From Hymenobacter sp. HSC-4F20 (GTDB lineage: Bacteria > Bacteroidota > Bacteroidia > Cytophagales > Hymenobacteraceae), in assembly GCF_019599275.1 (NCBI RefSeq), contig NZ_JAHZTD010000006.1:24682-88681 (forward strand): a DNA stretch of 64,000 bases. Direction: 5' to 3'. Both the position numbers and the translations under genes were made by a program. Positions within the stretch are counted from its first letter, which is position 1. Every line of letters starts with the position of its first letter. Shown in pieces: positions 46,808 to 57,500 of this stretch. The notes beneath the pieces are model-generated. The model was not told the DNA's origin, made no database searches, and was given only the letters and a program-made list of their open reading frames with translations.

Positions 46808-49800
46808 CTATTTCTTCAGGGATACCAGGCGCTGCTTCACGCTGGACTTGCGCTGGGCGCTGCGCTGGGTTTCCAGGCGCTGCTGCAGGGCGGCCACGCT
46901 GACCTCGGGCTGGCAGCGGAACTGCTGCACTAAGCCCGCGAAGGTGTCGCGCAGCTGCTGCATCTCGGCGCTGCTAAACTTGCCCGGCAGGTACACGAAG
47001 CGAATTGTCAGGCTGCCGGGGTTGGGCAGCACGTGAATGGAAAAGTCCAGGTTGTTGGGCTCATAGGACTTGACGTGGAGCAACTCCCAAGGTGCCTGCT
47101 CAGGCTCTTGCATGGGGTAGTTGCGGAACACCATCAAGTGGTCGAACAGGGCACCGCCGGCGGCGCGGCCGTGGGGCATGTCGCTGAGGGGCGTGTAGTG
47201 GTAGGGCAGGGAAGCAATGGCCTGCTCGCGCACCCGCTCCATCACCTGGCGCAGGGACTCCTCACGCTGGAAGCGCACCCGCACGGGCAGGGTGTTGATG
47301 AACAGCCCCACCATCGCCTCCACCCCAGGCAGCTCCGCTGGCCGGCCCGATACCACCGTGCCGAAGACCACATCCTGACGCTGGCTGCGGCTGCCCAGGT
47401 ACACGCCCCACAACGCTTGCAGCAACTCGTTGAGGGTAGTGCCCGTTTCGCGGGTAACTTGTTGGAGCTCCTGGAACTCGGTCCCGGCCAGGGTCAGCTC
47501 GACGGTGGCTAAGTCCCGTACCAGCTCGTGGGTGTCTTCTTCCGCGCGGCTCATGCCGGCGCCGCCCACGTAGCCGGAGAGGTACTGCCGCCAGTATTCC
47601 TTGCCCGCGGCCTCGGGGTAGGTATCCAGCCACTGAATGTAGTCGACGTAAGGTGGGGAAGCGGGCAGGGCCGCCGGCACCTGCTGGCTCAGGGCCTGGT
47701 ACAGGGCCTGGAACTCGTGCAGAATCAGGGGCATGCACCAGCCGTCCATGATGATGTGGTGGTAGCTCAACACCAGCTCAAACACCTCGGGCTGCAGGCG
47801 AAATAGGTGCCAGCGAATGGGTAGCTCCCGCTGCAGGTCGAAACCGCGGGCCCGGTCCTGCTCGGCGTAGTGGTCCAGAATGGGCTCCGGGGCTTCTTCC
47901 TCCAGCAAGTCCAGGAAGCCTCCTTCCGGCAGCCGGTCGGCCAGCACCACCTGCAGCACCTCGGCGCCCAGGTTGTCGCGGAAGATGGTGCGCATCACGG
48001 CGTGGCGGCGGGCCAGCTGCTGCAGGGCCTCGGCCACCAGGGCCGGTTGCAGGGGCCCTTGCAGGCGGTAGCGCGTTTGCTCGAAGTAGGCCGTGGAGCC
48101 CGGGTAGCGGGCGTGGTAGTAGTAGAAGCCCTGTTGCATGGGGCTCAGGGGGTAGGCGTCCTCCACAGCGCACTGCTGCTGCAGCTGCAGTAAGGCCGTC
48201 ATGTCCACGTCCTGGGCCGTTACGTCGCTGGCCGTCAGGAACTGGGTTTCCGCCGCCTCGCAGGCCGCTGCCAACTGCAGCAGCTGCTCGTGCCACTGGG
48301 CCAGCAGGCGCTGCATGGTGGCGGGCTGGTACTGCCGGGCGCCGTAACGCAGGGAAAGCTGCAGCTCCTGGCCGGCAATGGCCGCTGTGGCTTCCAGGGC
48401 AAACAAGCGGGACTGCTGGGCGGCCCGTTCGGTACCCTTGCCTTCCGTGGAGAGAGTAAACGTGGTTTCCCGGTCAGTAGTGGCCGAGGCCTGAAACTGG
48501 CCCAGGTAGTTGAAGCAGATATCGGCCGACGGTGCGGCGGCCGACTGGCCGCCACCCAGGTAGCGCCAGATGCCGTAGTGGCTGCTCACGCCCCCGTATT
48601 CCCGCAGGGCTTCCTTTACTTCCATCAGGTAGCGCAGCTTGTCGGGCTGGCTGGGGGGCAGCACCACCGGGAACAGGGCCGTAAACCAGCCCACCGTGCG
48701 GCTCAAATCCAGGGACATAACGCTGCTGCGGCCGTGGTTTTCCAGCATCAGGCCCGGCTGCGCTACCCCGAAGCAGGCCTGCAGGCTCTGGCCGAGGGCG
48801 GCCACAAGCAGGTCCTGCACATCGGCCTTGAGCACGCGGTGCGCGGCCTGGCTGAGCACTTGGGTCTGGTGGGCGCTTAGCTGCAGGTGCACTTGCACGG
48901 CATCCTGTTCCTGATTTGGAGCCTGGGGCGCGTCCTTGGGCAGCACCGTGAGCTGCTGCTCCACGGCCTGCCAGCGGGCCCCCGCATCCTGCAGCAGAGC
49001 CGAGTCGGCCAGGGCCTGCAGGTGCTGCACCCATTTGCGGTAGGAGTGCGTTTTCGGCAGGGCCGGCGCCGCCTGCTCTGACTGGGTGTAGAGGGCCTCA
49101 AAGTCTTCCAGCAGAATCCGCCAGGAAACGCCATCAACCAGCAAGTGGTGGGCGCAGAGCAGCACCGTATCCTGGTCCTGGTGCTGGTAGAGCACGCACT
49201 TGAACAAGGGGCCAGTGGTCAGGTCGAAGCTGGCCTGGGCTTTGTCCGAGAGGGCCTCCACGGTGGCCAGGTTTTCGGCCAGGGTAACGTCGCGGAAGTG
49301 GTGCACTTCCAGGGCGCTGTCCTGATGAGGACGCACCTGCTGCACCCACGTTCCATTTTCCTGGTGGTACACGGCGCGCAGCATGTCGTGGCGCTCAGTG
49401 AGGGTGTGGAGCACCGCCGTCAGCCGGTTCAGGTCGAGGGGAGTAGCGCTGTGCAGCACCACCGACTGGTTGTAGTGAGCCGGCGCGGTGGTCATGGCCG
49501 AGAAGAAGTATTGCTGGATGGGGCTCAGGGGCACCACGCCGCGCACGGTTTCCTCTTCTATCTCCATCTGGTCGGCGCGCAGCACGGCTGCCATTTCCTG
49601 CAGGGTAGCGTGCTGCATCACCTCGGCCACGCTCAGGTGCAGCTGGTGCTTTTTAAGCTTGGCTACCAATTGAATGGCTTTGATGGAGTCGCCGCCGAGG
49701 GCAAAGAAGTCATCGGTGCGGCTGATGGTTTCCAGGCCCAGCACGTCCTGCCAGACGGCCAGCAGCCGGGCCTCCTTCGGCCCCACAGCCGCCTCCCGGC

Positions 49801-52800
49801 GCTCTGGCTGAGGCTCGGGGGTGGCAAACAGGCCAGCGTGCTCCAGCGCCGCGGCGGGGCGGGCAGCCAGCCCGGCCCACTCGGTGGCCGGATCCAGCTC
49901 CAGCGCACGCAAGGGCTGGCCGGCGTGCTCCAGGAAGAGGTGAAGCAGGGTAGTAAAGTGGCCGGCCAGCTGCTCCATAGTGGCCGCCTCGTAGAGGTCC
50001 GTATTGTACTCCAGGCGCAGTAGCAGCTCCTTTTTCTCGGTTTCTACAAAGAACCAGGTCAGGTCGAACTTGCTGTTCTCCCCGGTGTAGGTGAGCGGCC
50101 GGGCAGCCAGCTCGGGGCCGGTTTCCAGGCCGGAGCCGGCGGCCACGTTCACGTCTTGGGTGTTTTGCAGCACCACCATCATGTCGAAGAGGGGCGAGCG
50201 GCTCACGTCGCGCTTGAGGCGCAAATCATCCACCAGCTTGTCGAAGGGGTAGCTCTGGTGCTCGAACCCGGCCAGCACGGTCTGCTTTACGTTCTCGAAG
50301 AGCTGGGCCAGGGTATCGTCGGGGCTGAAGCGGGTGCGCAGGGCCAGCGTGTTGATGTAGCAGCCAATCTGCTTTTCGATGCTGACGAACTCACGGCCGG
50401 CCGTGGGCACGCCCAGTACCACGTCGGTGAGGGCGGTGTGGCGGGCTACCAGGGCGTTGACCAAAGTGAACAGACCCATGAACAGAGACCCACCCAAGCT
50501 GTGGCACAGCTGCTCCAGGGCCTGGAGCTGGGGAGCCGCCACAGTAAACTCGGCCAGGGCGCCGGCTGAGGTCTTGACGGCGGGCCGGGGCTTCTGCCCG
50601 ATCAGGTCGAGGCGGGGCCAGCCGCCACGAAACTGCTCCTGCCAGTAGGCGCCCTGTTGGGCCAGCAGCCCCTGCGCCAGCTGCTGCTGCTGCCACGCAG
50701 CGTAGTCTTTATACTGGAATGGCAGGGCCGGCAGCGGCACGGCCTGCTGGCGGAGCAGCCCGTGGTAGAGGGCCAGCAGTTCGGTGAAGAACACGTTCAT
50801 AGACCACCCATCACTAATGATGTGGTGCATCACGTAGCCCAGGGCGTACTGGGCCTCCTCGGTTTTGTAGAGAGCAATTTTCAGCAGCGGGGCGGTGGCC
50901 AGGTCGAAGGGGCGCAGGGCCTCAGTCCGGAAGCGGGCCGCTACCTCCTCCAGGGGCAGCGCCTCCGGGTAATAGGTGAACACCTCCCCGGCGGCCAGAG
51001 CCGGCAGCACCCACTGCGCCACCTGCTCGTACTCGTCTTTGCGGAACACGGTGCGCAGTATCTCGTGGCGCTCCAGCAGCTGGCCTAAGGCGTCCTGGAG
51101 CAGGGCCGGGTCCAGGGGGGCCGGCAGCAGGTAGGCGCTGGACATGTTGTAGGCCGTAGACTCGGGCTGCATCTGCTGCAGCACCCACAGGCGCTTCTGG
51201 GCAGCCGACAGGGGGTAGCTGGGCTGCTCGCCGGCCCGGGGCAGGATTACCCAGGAGGTAGGGGCAGCCGTTTGCAGCTCCAGCATCTGGGTTAGCTCCT
51301 CCAGCACAGGGTGGGCGAAAATCTCGCTCAGGCGCAGGGTAGCCCCCAGCCGCTCACTAATGCGCGAAATCAGCTGGGTGGCCTTGAGGCTGTGCCCGCC
51401 CAGGTCGAAGAAGTTGTCCTTCACGCTAACCTTGGGCAGGCCCAGCAGCTCCTGCCAGATAGCCACCATTTCCTGCTCTACGCCCGTGCGGGGGGCCACG
51501 TACAGGGTGGTTTCATCCTCCACGTACGCCTTGGGGTTAGGCAGCTTGCTGCGGTCTACCTTGCCGTTAAAAGTGAGCGGAATGGTGGGCACGCGCACGA
51601 AGTAGGCTGGCACCATGTAGGGCGGCACGTGCAGCTGCACATACAGCCGTAGCTCCTTGGCGCTGAGCGTGTCCTCGCCGGTATAGTAGGCCACCAGGAA
51701 GTTGTCTCCGTCCTCGTCTTTGAGGGCCACTACCACGGCCGTTTCCACTTGCTCGTGCTTGAGCAGGTTGTTCTCGATTTCACCCAGCTCAATGCGGTGC
51801 CCCCGGATTTTCACTTGGTTGTCGATGCGACCCAGGTACTCCAGGTCGCCGCTGAGCGTGATGCGGGCCAGGTCACCGGAGCGGTACAGGCACCGGCCCG
51901 GGGCCACGGGCAGCTCCACGAAGCGCTGGGCCGTGAGCTGCTCCTGGTTGAGGTAGCCGTGGGCTACCCCTTCGCCGGCCACATAGAGCTCCCCCACTAC
52001 CCCGCGCGGCACGGGCTGCTGGTCCTGGCTCAGGATGTAACAGCCCAGCGTTGGGATGGGCTGGCCGATGTTGCTGATGCCGCTTTCAATTTCCGGCTGG
52101 TTGATTTGCTTGTAGGTCACGTGCACGGTGGTTTCCGTGATGCCGTACATGTTAATCAGCTGGGTGCGGGGATACTTCACGGCCCAGTCCTTCAGCTGCA
52201 GAGGGGCCAGCGCCTCGCCCCCGAAGATGACGTAGCGCAGGGCCGGCAGGGTAGCTCCTTGCTGGGTAGCGTCGGTGTGAATGAGGCGGTAGAAGGCCGA
52301 GGGCGTCTGGTTGAGCACCGTCACGCGCTGCTCCACCAGCAGCTGCCAGAACAGCTCCGTGTCTTTGGCCACTATCTCGGGCACCACCACCAGCTTGCCC
52401 CCGTAGAGCAGGGCGCCGTACATCTCCCACACCGAAAAGTCGAAGCAGTAGGAGTGGAACATGGTCCACACGTCCTGATCGTGGAAGTCGAAGAGGTTCT
52501 GCTCGTTGAAGAGCAGGCGCACCACGTTGCGGTGCGACACCTTGACGCCCTTGGGCCGCCCCGTGGTGCCCGAGGTGTAGATGACATAGGCCAGCTGCTC
52601 CGGAGCAATAGCCACGGGGCTCACCTGGGTCGGCAGCTCAGCGCGCCGGCTCAGGAACTCGTCCAGCACGGCCTGGTCCACGAGCACCTTGCTGCGCGAG
52701 TCGGCCACGATGTAGTCGATCCGCTCCCGGGGGTAGCCCGGGTCCACGGGAATGTAGCAGCCGCCGGCTTTCAGAATGCCCAGCATCACCCCAATCAGGT

Positions 52801-54373
52801 GGCCGGAGCGGGGCAGGCACACCGACACGAAGTCCTCGTTGTGGACCTGGTGGTGCTCCTGCAGGTAGGCGGCAAACTGGGTGCTGTACTCGTGGAGGGC
52901 GGCGTAGGAAAGCTGCTCCTCGTAGAACACGACAGCTGTATTGTCGGGCACGGCCTGGGCCTGGCAGGCAAACAGGCTCACCAGGTTTTCCTCCGTGGGG
53001 AAGGCTACGGCTGTAAAGTCGAGGGCAGCGGCCAGAGCTGCTTCTTGGGCCGGGGCCAGGTAGGGAAGTCGGGCCAGGAGCTGCTCCGGGGAGGCACTGA
53101 GCTGGCTTAGCCAGTAGAGCAGGTTCTCGCAGAAGGCGGCAACAGTGGTTGGATCGAAGTAGCGCTGGTTGAAGGTGAGGTAGCCCCCCAGCTCCCCGGC
53201 GGCATCTTCCTTGAAAAGCAGGTTCAGATCGTACTTGCCCAGACCGGAGTTGGTTTCCTGGTAGGTCCAGGTAGCGCCGGCCGCGGCCCGGGCCGGGGTA
53301 GCAGCCTCGTAGTGAAAGAGCACGTCGAAAAAGGCCGTGCGGCTCATGTCCTTAGCCGGGTTCAGCAAGGTGCAGAGCTGCTCGAAGGGCAGTTCCTGGT
53401 AGGCCAGGGCCTGCTCCAGCTTGCCGGCCACCTGGCCCAACAGCTCCGGGAAGTGCTGCTGCCTATCCAGGAAGCTACGGATAACCAACAGGTTGTCGGC
53501 CGGTCCGGCGGCTGGCCCCAGGTGCTGGCGGTGGTTATCGCCGAAGGTACCGACTACCACCTCTTCCAGCCCGGAATAGTGGTGCAGCAGCACCAGAAAG
53601 GCCGTGAGCAGCACCTCTTTGCCGGAGTGGCCGTGGGCGGCGCCCAGAGCCTGCAGCTGCTGGGCCAGGGGGGCCGGCACGCGGAAATTGTAGGTCTGCC
53701 CGTCGTAGAGGTGGATATGGTCGCGCGGGGCGTCGGTGGCAATTTCCAGGGCCTGCACGTTGCCTTTCAGCTCGTGCTTCCAGTAAAACAGCAGCGACTC
53801 CACGGTTTCCTCCGGGAATTCTTTCTGCCAGAGGGCGTAGTCGACGTACTGCAGCTCCAGCGGGGCCAGTTCCGGGGCGGCGCCCTGGGCCAGCTGCTGG
53901 TACACGGTGGTCAGCTCCTCAAACAGCACCTGCACCGAGAACCGATCGACGATGAAGTGGTGGAACACCCACAGCAGGTAGTGCTGCTGCTGCCCGTTGG
54001 TGAAGAGGGTAGTGCGGTGCAGCACCCCGCTTTGCAGGTCGAAGGGCTCCTGCACGTGGGGCCGCAGGGCCGCCGCCACGCCCGCCGGCCCTACCTCGGG
54101 CAGGGGGCGCTGCTCCAGGGGCACGGGTAGGGTAGCTGCTACCGTCAGGGCCGGAAACTCGCCTTCCTGCAACTGGCAGCGCAACACCTCGTGGCGGCCC
54201 ACCAGGTAGGCCACCGCCGCGCGCAGGCACTCCGGGTCGAGGGGGCCATCAATTTGCAACAGCAGGGGCAGGTTGTGGTAAACAGGACTGGCCTCGTATA
54301 ACTTCCCTTTTTCAAAGGTGTCAATAAACCACAGACGCTCCTGATGATAAGAAAGTGATAAAGTGGTATTCAT
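46808..54373 (-). CDS. nonribosomal peptide synthetase C-A-T-C-T-E-C with an A-less module (called NRPS-C here)
   Basis: A 2521-residue synthetase from the ATG at 54373, which has AGGA just upstream (an ATG at 54406 would add 11 residues). Approximate domains are C (1-430, motif HHFIVDRFS near 140, Gly replaced by Arg), A (460-950, YTSGTTG near 602), T (LGGHSLKA near 991), C (1055-1490, HHIISDGWS near 1186), T (LGGDSIKA near 1561), E (1620-2060, HHLLVDGVSW near 1745) and C (2090-2500, HHIIMDGWC near 2205). The A-pocket residues DFWNIGMVHK match the Thr code exactly. The second module has no A domain: only about 375 residues separate the C active site from the next carrier Ser. Its GGDS carrier and E domain still imply that a D-residue is made there. 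The terminal C would join the growing chain to the residue on NRPS-D. Confidence 0.94.
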   Translation of the reverse strand: MNTTLSLSYHQERLWFIDTFEKGKLYEASPVYHNLPLLLQIDGPLDPECLRAAVAYLVGRHEVLRCQLQEGEFPALTVAATLPVPLEQRPLPEVGPAGVAAALRPHVQEPFDLQSGVLHRTTLFTNGQQQHYLLWVFHHFIVDRFSVQVLFEELTTVYQQLAQGAAPELAPLELQYVDYALWQKEFPEETVESLLFYWKHELKGNVQALEIATDAPRDHIHLYDGQTYNFRVPAPLAQQLQALGAAHGHSGKEVLLTAFLVLLHHYSGLEEVVVGTFGDNHRQHLGPAAGPADNLLVIRSFLDRQQHFPELLGQVAGKLEQALAYQELPFEQLCTLLNPAKDMSRTAFFDVLFHYEAATPARAAAGATWTYQETNSGLGKYDLNLLFKEDAAGELGGYLTFNQRYFDPTTVAAFCENLLYWLSQLSASPEQLLARLPYLAPAQEAALAAALDFTAVAFPTEENLVSLFACQAQAVPDNTAVVFYEEQLSYAALHEYSTQFAAYLQEHHQVHNEDFVSVCLPRSGHLIGVMLGILKAGGCYIPVDPGYPRERIDYIVADSRSKVLVDQAVLDEFLSRRAELPTQVSPVAIAPEQLAYVIYTSGTTGRPKGVKVSHRNVVRLLFNEQNLFDFHDQDVWTMFHSYCFDFSVWEMYGALLYGGKLVVVPEIVAKDTELFWQLLVEQRVTVLNQTPSAFYRLIHTDATQQGATLPALRYVIFGGEALAPLQLKDWAVKYPRTQLINMYGITETTVHVTYKQINQPEIESGISNIGQPIPTLGCYILSQDQQPVPRGVVGELYVAGEGVAHGYLNQEQLTAQRFVELPVAPGRCLYRSGDLARITLSGDLEYLGRIDNQVKIRGHRIELGEIENNLLKHEQVETAVVVALKDEDGDNFLVAYYTGEDTLSAKELRLYVQLHVPPYMVPAYFVRVPTIPLTFNGKVDRSKLPNPKAYVEDETTLYVAPRTGVEQEMVAIWQELLGLPKVSVKDNFFDLGGHSLKATQLISRISERLGATLRLSEIFAHPVLEELTQMLELQTAAPTSWVILPRAGEQPSYPLSAAQKRLWVLQQMQPESTAYNMSSAYLLPAPLDPALLQDALGQLLERHEILRTVFRKDEYEQVAQWVLPALAAGEVFTYYPEALPLEEVAARFRTEALRPFDLATAPLLKIALYKTEEAQYALGYVMHHIISDGWSMNVFFTELLALYHGLLRQQAVPLPALPFQYKDYAAWQQQQLAQGLLAQQGAYWQEQFRGGWPRLDLIGQKPRPAVKTSAGALAEFTVAAPQLQALEQLCHSLGGSLFMGLFTLVNALVARHTALTDVVLGVPTAGREFVSIEKQIGCYINTLALRTRFSPDDTLAQLFENVKQTVLAGFEHQSYPFDKLVDDLRLKRDVSRSPLFDMMVVLQNTQDVNVAAGSGLETGPELAARPLTYTGENSKFDLTWFFVETEKKELLLRLEYNTDLYEAATMEQLAGHFTTLLHLFLEHAGQPLRALELDPATEWAGLAARPAAALEHAGLFATPEPQPERREAAVGPKEARLLAVWQDVLGLETISRTDDFFALGGDSIKAIQLVAKLKKHQLHLSVAEVMQHATLQEMAAVLRADQMEIEEETVRGVVPLSPIQQYFFSAMTTAPAHYNQSVVLHSATPLDLNRLTAVLHTLTERHDMLRAVYHQENGTWVQQVRPHQDSALEVHHFRDVTLAENLATVEALSDKAQASFDLTTGPLFKCVLYQHQDQDTVLLCAHHLLVDGVSWRILLEDFEALYTQSEQAAPALPKTHSYRKWVQHLQALADSALLQDAGARWQAVEQQLTVLPKDAPQAPNQEQDAVQVHLQLSAHQTQVLSQAAHRVLKADVQDLLVAALGQSLQACFGVAQPGLMLENHGRSSVMSLDLSRTVGWFTALFPVVLPPSQPDKLRYLMEVKEALREYGGVSSHYGIWRYLGGGQSAAAPSADICFNYLGQFQASATTDRETTFTLSTEGKGTERAAQQSRLFALEATAAIAGQELQLSLRYGARQYQPATMQRLLAQWHEQLLQLAAACEAAETQFLTASDVTAQDVDMTALLQLQQQCAVEDAYPLSPMQQGFYYYHARYPGSTAYFEQTRYRLQGPLQPALVAEALQQLARRHAVMRTIFRDNLGAEVLQVVLADRLPEGGFLDLLEEEAPEPILDHYAEQDRARGFDLQRELPIRWHLFRLQPEVFELVLSYHHIIMDGWCMPLILHEFQALYQALSQQVPAALPASPPYVDYIQWLDTYPEAAGKEYWRQYLSGYVGGAGMSRAEEDTHELVRDLATVELTLAGTEFQELQQVTRETGTTLNELLQALWGVYLGSRSQRQDVVFGTVVSGRPAELPGVEAMVGLFINTLPVRVRFQREESLRQVMERVREQAIASLPYHYTPLSDMPHGRAAGGALFDHLMVFRNYPMQEPEQAPWELLHVKSYEPNNLDFSIHVLPNPGSLTIRFVYLPGKFSSAEMQQLRDTFAGLVQQFRCQPEVSVAALQQRLETQRSAQRKSSVKQRLVSLKK

Positions 54374-54514
54374 TATATCCTGTTTACTAGTTGTGGGGGT
54401 GTACATCGTAAGGCGGGCGAACGGCGCGGAATGGGCAGCAGCAGCCCCTCCCGCGCCGCGCTCAGGGCGTGCAGGCTGTATTGTGGGGTAGAAAAGGGGG
54501 GTAGCCGAGGGCGC

Positions 54515-57500
54515 TTACTGGGCCAGGGCGGGGCGCGGAAGGGCCTTTTTCAGCGCCGGGAGCGTCACCCGCTCCGTGAGCAGGTGGCGCAGGGGCTGCT
54601 CCGTGTGGGCCGCGAACCGGCCGAGCAGACTCACCAGCCGGTCGGCGAAGCGCTCAATAGTCTGGGGCTTGAAAAGCGCCGTTTTGTACTCGATGAAGGG
54701 CCGCCCGCCCTGCTCCGGGTTATCGTACACGTACAGGGTCAGGTCGAACTTGCTCTGGGTGTGCACCCGGTCCCAGTCGGCTACCTGCAATGAGCCGGTG
54801 GCCGCCGGCGCGGCTGGGGCGCTGGTAAGCATGTTGATGGCTACATCGAAGACGGCGCTGTGCTTGGCATCCCGGGCGGGGGCGTAGTGGCGAACCACTT
54901 CCTGGAAGGGGTACTCCTGGTGGGCGTACCCGTCCAGCAGCACCTGCTGTACCTGGGCCAGGAACTGCCCCAGCGTCAGGGCCTCGTCGATGTGGGCTTT
55001 CAGGGCCAGCGTGTTCACGTACACGCCAATCTGGTCCACCAGCTCGCTGCGGCTGCGCACGGCTACCGGCACGCCCACAATAATTTCCTGGTCGGTGGAG
55101 TAGCGGTTGAGCACCAAGTAGTAGGCGCTCAGCAGCAGGGCAAACAGGCTTACCTCGTGGGCGGCGGCTACCTGCTGCAGCGTGGCCAGCAGGTCGGGGG
55201 CCAGGGTAAACTCGTAGCGGCGGCCCTCCGACGACTTCTGCTCCGTGCGGGGCCAGTCGGTGGGCAGAGCCAGCACGGGCAGTTTCCGGCCCAGGTGGTT
55301 TTGCCAGAAGGCCTGGAGCTGCTGCAGGCCTTCGCCCTGCCAGCGCGCCTGCTCATCCACCGCGTAATCCTTGTAGTGAATGGCCAGGGGGGCCTTGGTC
55401 CAGGTAGCACCGGCCGCCAGCTGCTGGTAGCACTCCAGCAGCTCACGCACCAGTATCTGCCCCGACCAGCTGTCACCCACAATGTGATGCATTACAAAGC
55501 CCAGAGCGTACTCCTCCGGCCCCAGGGCTACCAGCAGTAGCTTCAGCAGAGCCGGCGTGGTCAGGTCGAAGATGGTATCGGTGAGGTCGGCAATCAGGGC
55601 CTCAGCCTGCGCTCCGGGGCTGGCGGCCCCGGAGGCGTCCACGAACTGCAGAGCCACCGCAGCGGCTGGGGTGGAGTGAATCCGTTGGGTTATCTGGCCA
55701 CCCGCCTCGTGGAAGGAGGTGCGCAGCGACTCGTGGCGGGCTACCACGGCCTGCAGGGCCTGGGCCAGCAGCTCAGGCTGCAGGGGGCCGCGTAGGTGGT
55801 AAGCCTGGGCCATGTTGTACGCCTGCTGCCCGGCCTGCGTCTGACTCGCCAGCCAGATCTGCTGCTGGGCAAACGACAGGGGGTAGGCCGGCTGGGGGGC
55901 GGCGGGCTGGATGGGGCCAAGGGCCCGGGTCTGGGCCAGCAGCAGTTCATCCAGGTACTCGGCAAACTTGCGCAGGGTAGGCGCCTTGAACAATTGCCGG
56001 ATGCCACCCACGCCCAACTCCAAGTGCATAGTGCGCGTGATGCTAGCCCCCAGCTGAATGGCTTTCAGGCTGTTGCCGCCAATTTTAAAGAAGTTGTCGG
56101 TGGCGCTGATGGGCTCTACCTGCAGCAGTTGCTGCCAGATGGCGCGGAGCTGCTGCTCGGTGGGGCTAAGGATTTCCGGCGCGGGCGTAGCGCTGGGTGC
56201 CGGCGCGGCCAGTGGGTCGGGCAGGGCGGCCAGGTCAACCTTGCCGTGGCCGTTGATGGGAAACGCTTCCAGGCCCACGAGGTAGTCCGGCACTTCATAG
56301 GCGTTGAGGTGCTCCTGGCAGTAGGCGCGCAGGGCCTCTTCGCTGAGCGGGGTGTGGGCGGCGTAGTAGCACACCAGGTACTGGTCGCCGGCGGGCGTTT
56401 CCCGCACCCGGCACTTCACCTGCTGCACGTCCTTGTGCTGCAAAATGCCGGCCTCTACCCCCGCCACATCCACCCGAATGCCGCGCAGCTTTACCTGCCC
56501 GTCCTTGCGGCCGATAAGAGTAATAGTGCCATCGGGCAGGTACTTGGCCACATCGCCGGTTTTGTAGACGAGGTCCGTGGGGCTCTGGGTCAGGGGGTTG
56601 GGTACGTACACGGCGGCGGTGGCCTGCGGGTCGCGGTAGTAGCCCTTGGTCAGGAAAGGCGTTTTGATGTACACGTCGCCCTCTTCCCCGACGGCGCAGA
56701 GCTTGCCCTCGGCGTTGATGAGCAGAAGCAGGGTGTTGGCAATGGGCTTGCCCACGCTGACCCGGTCCGACATTTTGCCCGAAGCGGCCCCAATCCGGTG
56801 GAAGGATTTGAGCATGGTGCTTTCTGTGGTGCCGTAGAGGTTGACCAGCTCCGTGCCCGTGCCCGTGTTTTTCTGCCAGCGGTACACGTCTTTGTTATAG
56901 AGCGTTTCGCCGGCCAGCAGGCAGAAGCGCAGGTCGGGAAACGAGTAGGCCCCTTTCCCGCTTTCCTCTACCTCCTGAATCATGGCCCGGAACACCGAGG
57001 GCACCGTGCACATGAGGGTGATGCGCTCCTGCTGCAGCCACTGCAGCAGGCCCCGCACGTTGCTCATGATGTCGGGCGGAGGAATGCAGAGCGTGCCCCC
57101 GGTGACCAGCGGGCCCAGAATGTCGCGCAGGGAGGCGTCAAACGTCAGGGCCGCCAGCTGCGACACCCGGAAGTCTTCGGTGTAGGCAAACTCCTTGGTT
57201 ATCCAGTGGATGAAGTGGCTCAGGCTGCGCTGCACGCCCTCAATTACCTTGGGCGCGCCTGTGGTGCCGGAGCTAAAAAACAGGTAGCAGGTATCGGTGG
57301 GGGCAATGGCTACCTCGTGGGCCGGCGCCGGGGCCAGGATCAGGGCTTGCCGCACGTAGCGCCCCTGCTGCCAGGTATAGTAGGTTAGCTGCTGCTGCTC
57401 GTCCAGGGCCAGCAGTTGGCGCGGGGCCTCGGCCTGCAGGCGCTGCAGCAGGGCCTCCAGCCGGGGCAGCTCCGCGACTAGGGTCAGAATGAGCTGGGGC

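Noticed and set aside
55796..57388. Long plus-strand open frame (530 residues), antisense to NRPS-B
   Set aside because: Long antisense frames are common in GC-rich genes; it shows no domain motifs, and the opposite strand encodes a clear A-T-C protein. The same applies to frames at 16731-18584 and 36143-37411.
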